A DNA stretch of 11,245 nt, taken from JBFXEO01 sp050180015. Its GTDB lineage: Bacteria; Bacteroidota; Bacteroidia; Bacteroidales; Tenuifilaceae. The stretch spans positions 1 through 11,245 of the forward strand of contig JBFXEO010000086.1 in the NCBI GenBank assembly GCA_050180015.1, in the 5' to 3' direction. Position numbers and translations under genes: made by a program. The notes beneath the pieces are model-generated. The model was given only the letters and a program-made list of their open reading frames with translations, ran no database searches and was not told the DNA's origin. This document shows positions 5,238-11,245 of the stretch, one piece after another. Each line of letters begins with the position of its first letter. Position 1 is the stretch's first letter.

Positions 5238-6071
5238 ATGGTAAAACTTGGCTTTTTCTTAAACACCCCCATTCCCAGTAGTGCTGTTAATTTTATTGTG
5301 AAGAATTCTAACGCCAACTACTCCGGTGTATGGTTGCAGGAAAATAGCCCCCGTGAAGGATGCTACAATCCCCCCATTTACGACAGTGAGGATGAACTCA
5401 TCTGTAACTCTGATATTGCCATTATTGGGACATCTAACAACTTTACATTCGACCTTGCGGCAAAGGCAATAAAAAAAGGGGTAATTCCTATTTTTGCTGA
5501 TATGCCCGGACTATCATACACGCTGCTAAATCAACTCAACCTACTATCTGCCGAAATGGGCATTAGCATTGGGTTCGGACTGTTGGGCTTTTACCCTGCT
5601 GAAATTACACTACCCTTGGAAATCCCTTTTATTGCCTACCTAAAGCGGAGGATAGATACTTCCAATCTGGGCGCTGATGGTTTTCGGGCGATTCTTACCT
5701 ACGATTTGGCTTCGGCGCTGAAACTCTCCAAGTTGGATATTCACAGGGTAAAGCTGTTCTGTCTGCCGCATCATTCTAATACTCCAAACCACCTAATGGT
5801 AACTGTTGATTTCAACAATAACTCTGTTTTTACATATACCCTACAAAACCAAAGGGGAAGCAATCATCTTGATATCGAGGTGTTTGCCGGCAGGAATTCC
5901 CGGAGCCTAAACTATACCTATAGCGACATTCACCGTGGAATTGATGCTAAAGGTATCGTAAAATGTATAAACGGGGCAACAGCACACACCAAACCAGGCC
6001 AGGATGATATAGAATTAGCAATGGCAACAGCCCGGCTTACGGAAGAGGTGATGTCAAAAATAAATCCATAA
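5238..6071 (+). CDS. Divergent Gfo/Idh/MocA-like protein
   Basis: The 277-residue protein follows the layout of a NAD(P)-dependent Gfo/Idh/MocA oxidoreductase. It has a first strand (VKLGFFL), a segment DIAIIGTSNNFTFDLAAKAIKKG (59-81) matching the family's 'D-V-I-T-N--H---A--AL--GK', then PIFADMPG and a helix with LSAEMGISIGFG. Two key elements look lost. The Gly-rich GxGxxG loop reads LNTPIPSSA, and the E-K-P motif with its catalytic Lys reads D88-M89-P90. It is also shorter than most members. It may therefore not be an active dehydrogenase. I chose the ATG at 5238 (MVKLGFF): the longer frame from 5163 adds 25 residues unlike the family and runs toward the transposase relic. A sugar transferase gene follows after 32 bp, so a role in surface polysaccharide synthesis is likely but inferred. 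Confidence 0.65.
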   Translation: MVKLGFFLNTPIPSSAVNFIVKNSNANYSGVWLQENSPREGCYNPPIYDSEDELICNSDIAIIGTSNNFTFDLAAKAIKKGVIPIFADMPGLSYTLLNQLNLLSAEMGISIGFGLLGFYPAEITLPLEIPFIAYLKRRIDTSNLGADGFRAILTYDLASALKLSKLDIHRVKLFCLPHHSNTPNHLMVTVDFNNNSVFTYTLQNQRGSNHLDIEVFAGRNSRSLNYTYSDIHRGIDAKGIVKCINGATAHTKPGQDDIELAMATARLTEEVMSKINP

Positions 6072-6103
6072 ATTCGCGTTACAAGTTTGTCCCCAGCCAT
6101 AAA

Positions 6104-7555
6104 ATGGCTAAATTGGGTGCTTCAAAAAAAGCACCAACCGTGGTAAAAACGTTCCAGATAGCTAAATATATCTTTTTTGACTTTGCCGGAAGCACCCTCG
6201 TTTGGATAATTTTCAACATTTACAGGAAAAAAGTAATAGAATCCCAGCTATACGGTATAGACATTCCTTTTATTCCCGACCATAAGTTTTACGCTGGAAT
6301 AATTTTTTTCCCACTTTTTTGGATTTCGCTTTTTGGATTGGTCGGATTCTACCAGGATGTACTTCGCAAATCGAGACTGAAAGAGCTGGGCGCATCAATA
6401 GGCTATACGCTTGTGGGCTGCCTGCTAATCTTTTTCGCCATGCTCCTGGACGATTACGTTGTATCGTACAAAAGCTACTACAAGATACTACTTAGCCTTT
6501 TTTGCCTAGTTTTCGCTTTCACTTATTTCCCCCGGCTTATAATTACAACAGGGATAATACGCAAAGTTCACTCCCGCAAAATTGGATTTCCGGCCATAAT
6601 TGTTGGTCATGGACAAAAAGCGCTCTATCTGTTCAACGAACTGGAAGCATCCGACAAATCCCAGGGGTATAAATTTTTGGGGTATATATCGGTTTCGGAG
6701 CACGACCCCGATTTGCTTAACTCTAAGTTGCCCTATTTGGGAACCATTAACTCCATTGAGGCCATCGTAAAACAATTAAACGTAGAGGAAGTCATTCTCG
6801 CCATCGATCGGGAAACCCCAGAAACCTTTACTCAAATTATAAATGAATTACTACCGCTGAATCTCCGGATTAAAGCATTACCCAGCATGTATGATTATCT
6901 ATCGGGAAAAGTTAAAATGACGGGGATTCTTAGCGCTCCATTGCTAAGCGTATCGTTTGAACTAATGCCTCCCTGGCAGGCAAACCTCAAACAAATTATA
7001 GATTACACGCTGGGTACTCTGGCTCTAATCATTTTATCGCCATTAATCCTTGTCATAGGAATTGCCATTAAGCTAACCTCAAAGGGGCCAATCCTATACA
7101 AGCAGGAACGAATTGGACAGTACGGAAAACCATTTACCCTGCTAAAGTTCAGAAGCATGTGTAACGATGCCGAAAAACAAGGGCCTGCCCTATCCAGTAA
7201 AACTGATTTGCGGGTAACCGGCATCGGGCGTTTTATGCGTAAAACCAGAATAGACGAAATACCCAACTTTATCAATGTTGTGAAAGGCGATATGTCGCTT
7301 GTTGGCCCCCGACCCGAAAGGCAGTACTACATTGACCAAATTTTGCAGGTTGCACCACATTACATACATCTACAAAAAGTTAAACCGGGAATAACATCGT
7401 GGGGGCAGGTTAAATACGGCTACGCCGAAAATGTGAGCCAAATGGTGGAACGTTTAAAGTACGACCTTCTTTACCTCGAAAACATGTCGCTATTTGTTGA
7501 TTTTAAGATAATGATTTACACGTTGATAACCGTTATCCGGGGACGTGGGGTCTAA
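6104..7555 (+). CDS. Polyprenyl-phosphate sugar-1-phosphate transferase (WcaJ-like)
   Basis: Transfers a sugar-1-phosphate from a nucleotide sugar to undecaprenyl phosphate in the inner membrane, the first step of exopolysaccharide or capsule assembly. The 483 residues show the usual architecture. Four N-terminal membrane segments lie at about 18-40, 62-85, 98-116 and 126-148, a Rossmann-like domain at about 160-265 (PAIIVGHGQKA), a further hydrophobic helix at 300-323, and the catalytic domain from about 325. Motifs visible are LLKFRSMCNDAE (346-357), TRIDEIPNF with the catalytic-type Asp384-Glu385, and KGDMSLVGPRPE (394-405). Full length and intact. The sugar used cannot be read from the sequence. 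It follows the Gfo/Idh-like gene by 32 bp and its stop overlaps the end of thpR on the other strand by 4 bp. Confidence 0.92.
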   Translation: MAKLGASKKAPTVVKTFQIAKYIFFDFAGSTLVWIIFNIYRKKVIESQLYGIDIPFIPDHKFYAGIIFFPLFWISLFGLVGFYQDVLRKSRLKELGASIGYTLVGCLLIFFAMLLDDYVVSYKSYYKILLSLFCLVFAFTYFPRLIITTGIIRKVHSRKIGFPAIIVGHGQKALYLFNELEASDKSQGYKFLGYISVSEHDPDLLNSKLPYLGTINSIEAIVKQLNVEEVILAIDRETPETFTQIINELLPLNLRIKALPSMYDYLSGKVKMTGILSAPLLSVSFELMPPWQANLKQIIDYTLGTLALIILSPLILVIGIAIKLTSKGPILYKQERIGQYGKPFTLLKFRSMCNDAEKQGPALSSKTDLRVTGIGRFMRKTRIDEIPNFINVVKGDMSLVGPRPERQYYIDQILQVAPHYIHLQKVKPGITSWGQVKYGYAENVSQMVERLKYDLLYLENMSLFVDFKIMIYTLITVIRGRGV

Positions 7556-8112
7556 ACCCCTTTGAGCTCGATAACCTTCAGTGGTTCATATATTGGCCCC
7601 GCTGCGGTGAGTGTACTCCGGTAAAATGTAATTCTATCCACATTTACCTTCTGCCACACGTTTTCTTTAACTTCCCCCATGAACTCCTGAATTGGCCGTA
7701 TATCATTCAAAAAATTAACCCTCCCTAACGTAAGGTGAGGTTTGTACGGATAATTCTCATCAACAAAGCCAAAAGGCAGTAAAATTTCATCGACATAAAA
7801 TTTTAAGTTCTGAAGTTCAACGCTGGGCTCTACTCCAAGCCAAATAACCCTGGGTTTAGGGTTTCCAAAGGTACCCATTCCGCTGATAGCGATACTAAAA
7901 ACTGGGTGACTTACCAGCCTACCTGCCAGAGAGATTGATATTTTACCGATCAAATGGTCAGGCGTATCCCCCAAAAACAGCAGCGTTAGATGGAGCAGCT
8001 TGGGATCGACCCACTTTACGCTATCGTGCTTTAAGATTACCCTTAGCCTGTTCCAGCCCTCAACCAGCTCCGCCTCGGGTTTAATATCTATCGCTATAAA
8101 AGTTCTAGCCAT
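7552..8112 (-). CDS. thpR: RNA 2',3'-cyclic phosphodiesterase
   Basis: A member of the 2H phosphoesterase family (formerly LigT), which opens 2',3'-cyclic phosphates on RNA ends to 2'-phosphates. Some members also ligate tRNA halves in vitro. The 186 residues begin with the typical MARTFIAIDI strand and contain both HxTx motifs, HLTLLFLG (His41, Thr43) and HLTLGRV (His126, Thr128), about 85 residues apart as in the family. Intermediate motifs such as FGNPKPRVIWLGV (82-94) also fit. Length is normal and all catalytic residues are present. It is transcribed divergently from elbB from its own promoter and converges with the sugar transferase gene. Confidence 0.93.
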   Translation of the reverse strand: MARTFIAIDIKPEAELVEGWNRLRVILKHDSVKWVDPKLLHLTLLFLGDTPDHLIGKISISLAGRLVSHPVFSIAISGMGTFGNPKPRVIWLGVEPSVELQNLKFYVDEILLPFGFVDENYPYKPHLTLGRVNFLNDIRPIQEFMGEVKENVWQKVNVDRITFYRSTLTAAGPIYEPLKVIELKGV

Positions 8113-8130
8113 GAATTTTTAACATTTAAC

Positions 8131-8159
8131 TTGTGGGTAAGAAAAAAATAGTAAATTGT
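8131..8159 (+). promoter_or_regulatory. Possible promoter of elbB
   Basis: TTG at 8131-8133 is followed after 18 bp by TAAATTGT at 8152-8159, an imperfect -7 box. The start of transcription would lie about 20 nt before the ATG at 8185. It overlaps the opposing thpR promoter region. Confidence 0.3.
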
Positions 8160-8161
8160 AT

Positions 8162-8192
8162 CAAAATTAGAAAAAATATCCACCATGGGCAA
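8162..8192 (-). promoter_or_regulatory. Promoter of thpR
   Basis: On the minus strand TTG (8192-8190) is followed after 20 bp by TAATTTTG (8169-8162), a full match to TAnnTTTG. The leader to the thpR ATG at 8112 would be about 43 nt. The -33 box lies inside the first codons of elbB. Confidence 0.5.
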
Positions 8193-8844
8193 TCGTAAAA
8201 AATTTGCTGTAGTGCTGTCTGGGTGCGGGGTCCTTGATGGTTCTGAAATCCACGAAGCAGTAATGACACTTTATGCCATAGCCCTGTACGATTGTTCGTA
8301 CCAGGTATTTGCCCCCGATATGCTACAGCATCATGTTGTAAACCATATAGACGGCAGCGTTATGGACGAAACCAGAAATGTTCTGGTTGAGTCGGCCCGA
8401 ATTGCCCGGGGAAATATTCAGCCCTTAAATGAGTTCAAGGCAGAATTATATGATGCGTTAATTTTCCCGGGTGGCCTTGGTGCCACAAAAAACCTTTCTA
8501 CCTGGGCTTTCGATGGTGCAAGCTGTAAAATACATCCGGAAATAAACCGGGCCATAAAAGAAATGCAGGCACTCCGGAAACCTATCGGAGCATTGTGCAT
8601 ATCGCCCGTTTTACTTGCATGTATTCTGGGGAATGTAACTGTTACCATAGGAAAGGATGCTGCAACTGTCAGGGCAATTGAAAGTATCGGGGCAAAGCAT
8701 CAGCAAACAGGACATGCACAGGTGGTTGTGGATGAACGAAATATGCTTTTTAGCACTCCCTGCTACATGCTAGATGCAACAATTGTTGACATTGCTAACG
8801 GTATAAAAGCCATTGTTTCTGAAATGCTTAAATGGATAAGGTAA
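8185..8844 (+). CDS. elbB: ElbB-type glyoxalase (DJ-1/PfpI superfamily)
   Basis: The 219 residues match ElbB, a DJ-1/PfpI-fold protein with glyoxalase activity in E. coli, historically linked to isoprenoid biosynthesis. Diagnostic segments are LSGCGVLDGSEIHEAV (11-26), DETRNVLVESARIARGNI (61-78), the FPGGLGATKNLS turn (94-105) and GALCISP with the nucleophile-elbow Cys138. Length and all conserved residues look normal. It is cytoplasmic, with no signal peptide. It diverges from thpR (72 bp between starts) and converges with the DUF4294 gene, whose stop lies 9 bp beyond its own. There is no visible terminator between them. The precise physiological substrate is unsettled in the family. Confidence 0.93.
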   Translation: MGNRKKFAVVLSGCGVLDGSEIHEAVMTLYAIALYDCSYQVFAPDMLQHHVVNHIDGSVMDETRNVLVESARIARGNIQPLNEFKAELYDALIFPGGLGATKNLSTWAFDGASCKIHPEINRAIKEMQALRKPIGALCISPVLLACILGNVTVTIGKDAATVRAIESIGAKHQQTGHAQVVVDERNMLFSTPCYMLDATIVDIANGIKAIVSEMLKWIR

Positions 8845-8853
8845 CCCTTACTT

Positions 8854-9450
8854 TTACAGCAAACCTTGCTCGTAAAGAATAACCAGTTCATTCAGCACTT
8901 TATCCTCCCCGTTGGGATCGAACCGGGTTTTAAGGTTTGAACCAAAAAGTATGGCAACTCCCTGCCAAAAACCCGCGGAGAATCCACCCTTGAGCTCTTT
9001 AACCAGCTGGTATGAAGATTTTCCGGTTTCCCTATCAATCAGCTTCATCAGCATTTTGCCCTGCGACCGGGTTAGCTTAACAAGTTTTTTCTCAAACTGA
9101 TCGCGCATCTCCTTTTCTGACTGCTTAATATAAACGTCGATCTCCTTCTTGGAGTGCAAAGTTTTAATATGCTCGTTCATCTCAAGCAATTTATTCTTGG
9201 CTATTTGAGCATACGGGTAGGTTACCTTTAAGTTGTAGATGAGCTTATAGTACTGGCGCATATCCCTATTGCTTTTAAACCGGCGTCGCCCCCGCTTAAC
9301 CACCGCCTTAACAGTAATGTGGGGTATAGTATCGCCATCTACCACCACGGAGGGAACAACTACATTGGTTGAAGTATTGCTGTAGTCCTGCGCTTTAATC
9401 TCAAAGACCACAGCAGCTATTAAAGCTAATAGTATGATCAACCTCTTCAT
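8854..9450 (-). CDS. Exported DUF4294 family protein
   Basis: The 198-residue protein is a typical DUF4294 member, a family of unknown function common in Bacteroidota. It has a signal peptide (MKRLIILLALIAAVVFEIKA|Q, cleavage near residue 20), a short strand region with VVVDGDTIPHI (35-45), a basic patch KRGRRRFKSNRDMRQYYKLI (52-71), and then a helical core with the hallmark YNLKVTYPYAQIA (72-84). Near the end, ELKGGFSAGFWQG and LKTRFDPNGEDKVLNELV are also family signatures. The mix of basic patch and helices suggests binding to another component of the envelope, but no activity is known. mutS lies 180 bp upstream on the same strand, and a separate promoter is likely in that gap. Confidence 0.9.
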   Translation of the reverse strand: MKRLIILLALIAAVVFEIKAQDYSNTSTNVVVPSVVVDGDTIPHITVKAVVKRGRRRFKSNRDMRQYYKLIYNLKVTYPYAQIAKNKLLEMNEHIKTLHSKKEIDVYIKQSEKEMRDQFEKKLVKLTRSQGKMLMKLIDRETGKSSYQLVKELKGGFSAGFWQGVAILFGSNLKTRFDPNGEDKVLNELVILYEQGLL

Positions 9451-9477
9451 TTCCCTAAAACGTATGGCTGTAAACCT

Positions 9478-9489
9478 CCTAATATTAGG
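9478..9489. promoter_or_regulatory. Perfect 12-bp palindrome upstream of the DUF4294 gene
   Basis: CCTAATATTAGG is fully self-complementary and lies in the leader about 28 bp before the start codon. It could be an operator for a dimeric regulator or chance. No second copy was seen nearby. Confidence 0.3.
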
Positions 9490-9571
9490 TAAACGTACCC
9501 TGACCTCAACGCCGTAAATACCTTACGCCAATAAAGGTAGAACAGTTACTCCATATCTAAAAATTGTCCAA

Positions 9572-9606
9572 CAAATATAGAAATCAAATGTTAAGCCAGC
9601 TTAAAC
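9572..9606 (-). promoter_or_regulatory. Possible promoter of the DUF4294 gene
   Basis: TATATTTG on the minus strand (9579-9572) is a full match to the -7 box, but the -33 region (GTTT near 9606-9603) is weak. The leader would be about 115 nt and include the palindrome at 9478-9489. Confidence 0.35.
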
Positions 9607-9630
9607 AGGTAAAAATTTCAGGTAAGGAGA

Positions 9631-11245
9631 TTATAGCCCAGAGAGCCTCTTGATATCATTCAACCTGTTTAAAGCCTCTATTGGAGTTAAATTATTGATG
9701 TCAAGATTTTTAATCTGATCCCGGATTTGCTTTAGCACGGGATCTTCAAGCTGGAAAAAACTGAGCTGATACCCTTCCCTATGGCTACCCAGCTCATTAA
9801 CCGGCTTCTGTAACGATTGCTGCTGCTGCGCCTTTTCCAACTCTGCCAAAATTTCGTTGGCCCGTTTAACCACGCTTGGCGGCATACCGGCCATTTTGGC
9901 AACATGTATGCCGAAGCTGTGTTCGCTTCCCCCGCGAACCAGTTTTCTAAGGAATATTACCGTGCTTTCCAACTCCTTAATGGAAACGTTATAGTTTTTC
10001 ACCCGCTTGAACGTAAGTTCCATGGCATTCAACTCGTGGTAATGCGTTGCAAAAAGTGTTTTAGCCCTTGCACCGGGGTGTTCATGCAAAAACTCAACAA
10101 TTGCCCATGCAATGGAAATTCCATCGTAGGTGGACGTTCCCCGTCCGATTTCATCGAGCAACACCAAGCTACGACTCGAAAGGTTATTAAGAATGCTGGC
10201 AGCCTCCTGCATTTCCACCATAAAGGTAGATTCGCCCTGCGAAAGATTATCGGACGCGCCAACGCGGGTAAAAATTTTGTCCACAATTCCCACCGATGCC
10301 ACCTGAGCTGGAACAAACGATCCTATTTGCGCCATGAGTACAACCAGCGCGGTTTGCCTGAGCAATGCCGATTTTCCCGCCATGTTTGGGCCAGTAATAA
10401 TCATTATTTGCTGTTCCGCCAAATCAAGATAAATATCGTTTGCTATGTACTCTTCACCCGCCGGTAACACCCGTTCAATAACCGGGTGGCGTCCCTGCTT
10501 AATGTCTATTGCATCGCTCAGGTTAACCGTTGGTTTTGCATAGCCATACTGGCTGGCACACATTGCGTAAGAAAGAAGACAGTCCAGCTGGGCTACCAAA
10601 AAAGCATTGAGCTGAATAGAAGCCACATACTCGCCCAAGCTGTGAACTAAATTTTGATAAAGGTTCTGCTCTATCTCAGCAATTTTTTCCTCGGCACCCA
10701 GAATCTTCTCCTCGTACTCCTTCAACTCCTGCGTAATGTACCTTTCCGCGGATACTAATGTTTGCTTCCTAATCCAATCAGAGGGAACTTTATCTTTATG
10801 GGTATTTCGCACCTCGATGTAGTAACCGAAGACATTGTTAAAATTCACCTTTAGCGATGAGATCCCCGTACGTTCAGCCTCGCGTTGCTGAAGGTTAATC
10901 AGGTAATCCTTTCCGGTATGCATTATTTCGCGAAGTTCGTCGAGCTCTGCATTTACCCCTGAAGCAACTACATTCCCCTTTGCAAGCAATACCGGAGGAT
11001 CGGGGACTATTTCTTTCTCTATTCTATCGCGTATCCGGGAGCAAGGGCTTACCTGTTCCCCAATCCTTTGTAGGGTTGTTTCGTCAGAGTTTTCGCAAAG
11101 GTTCTTTACTTCAACCAAAAGCGACAGCGCGTTTTTTAGCTGAATTAACTCTCTGGGAGAAATTCTGCCAACAGCCGCCTTAGACACTATGCGTTCAATA
11201 TCGCCCATGTCCCGAATTTTATCAGCCAGTAAGTCGAGCAAATCT
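9631..11245 (-). CDS. mutS: DNA mismatch repair ATPase MutS, C-terminal 537 residues (cut by window edge)
   Basis: MutS recognises mismatches as a dimer and recruits MutL. The frame is open at 11245, so the N-terminal mismatch-binding and connector domains lie outside. MutS is usually about 850-880 residues, so roughly 330 are missing. Counting from Met/Leu at 11241: core lever region with GRISPREL (25-32), clamp region about 100-200 (VFGYYIEVRNTHKD, LVSAERYITQELKEYEEKI), Walker A GPNMAGKS (284-291), a long signature segment ASDNLSQGESTFMVEM (329-344), Walker B LVLLDEIGRGTSTYDG (359-374), FATHYHEL (397-404) and FGIHVAKMAGMP (443-454). The short C-terminal dimerisation tail ends in PIEALNRLNDIKRLSGL, as in full-length members. 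No defect is seen. A glutamine run at 472-475 separates the ATPase from the tail. Confidence 0.97.
   Translation of the reverse strand, partial: DLLDLLADKIRDMGDIERIVSKAAVGRISPRELIQLKNALSLLVEVKNLCENSDETTLQRIGEQVSPCSRIRDRIEKEIVPDPPVLLAKGNVVASGVNAELDELREIMHTGKDYLINLQQREAERTGISSLKVNFNNVFGYYIEVRNTHKDKVPSDWIRKQTLVSAERYITQELKEYEEKILGAEEKIAEIEQNLYQNLVHSLGEYVASIQLNAFLVAQLDCLLSYAMCASQYGYAKPTVNLSDAIDIKQGRHPVIERVLPAGEEYIANDIYLDLAEQQIMIITGPNMAGKSALLRQTALVVLMAQIGSFVPAQVASVGIVDKIFTRVGASDNLSQGESTFMVEMQEAASILNNLSSRSLVLLDEIGRGTSTYDGISIAWAIVEFLHEHPGARAKTLFATHYHELNAMELTFKRVKNYNVSIKELESTVIFLRKLVRGGSEHSFGIHVAKMAGMPPSVVKRANEILAELEKAQQQQSLQKPVNELGSHREGYQLSFFQLEDPVLKQIRDQIKNLDINNLTPIEALNRLNDIKRLSGL

Noticed and set aside
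9475..9480. AGGAGG as a Shine-Dalgarno site for the DUF4294 gene
   Set aside because: It lies 24 nt before the ATG, too far for ribosome positioning, and no better start is in range.
9817..10467. Long open frame of 216 codons on the plus strand
   Set aside because: It lies wholly opposite the ATPase part of mutS, whose conserved motifs prove the other strand is coding. The antisense translation has no recognisable features.
1..11245. CRISPR array, rRNA genes, replication origin
   Set aside because: No regularly spaced repeats, no rRNA-like sequence and no origin-type iterons were seen.

Overview
The window looks like a chromosomal segment from a member of the Bacteroidota. The evidence is the family set (MutS, ElbB, ThpR, DUF4294 protein, WcaJ-type sugar transferase), the near absence of Shine-Dalgarno sequences before start codons, and several promoters of the Bacteroidota type (TTTG/TTG, about 18-20 bp, TAnnTTTG). 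I cannot name the genus from sequence alone.

The window has two halves. The left part (about 1-4905) is clearly more A+T-rich and reads as the right-hand portion of an integrative element. It holds a possible gene tail (3-158), an exported TPR protein followed 7 bp later by a 117-residue protein of unknown function, a perfect bidirectional terminator, a 60-residue unknown protein on the minus strand, a 459-bp gap with a structured, terminator-like motif, a stand-alone CHAT-domain (caspase-like) cysteine peptidase, and a tyrosine recombinase with an N-terminal arm-binding domain. Next to the recombinase start is an attachment-like region: the 3' end of a tRNA-like sequence plus its terminator hairpin (4765-4808), flanked by three exact copies of TAGGTGCTAA (4633, 4644, 4818). 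Two of these lie just downstream of a consensus promoter for the recombinase gene.

From 4907 to about 5139 lies a frameshifted relic that resembles an IS1-type transposase on the minus strand. It marks the scarred border between element and chromosome.

The right part (5238-11245) has ordinary chromosomal composition. A divergent Gfo/Idh/MocA-like protein and a polyprenyl glycosylphosphotransferase form a short plus-strand operon for surface polysaccharide initiation. The RNA 2',3'-cyclic phosphodiesterase gene thpR is tail-to-tail with it (4-bp overlap) and diverges from elbB. Convergent with elbB is an exported DUF4294 protein. MutS, cut by the right edge, lies upstream of the DUF4294 gene on the same strand.

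The most interesting points are the orphan CHAT peptidase as cargo of a mobile element, the recombinase that seems to lack the usual second catalytic His, and the attachment region with repeats on both sides of the tRNA-like core.
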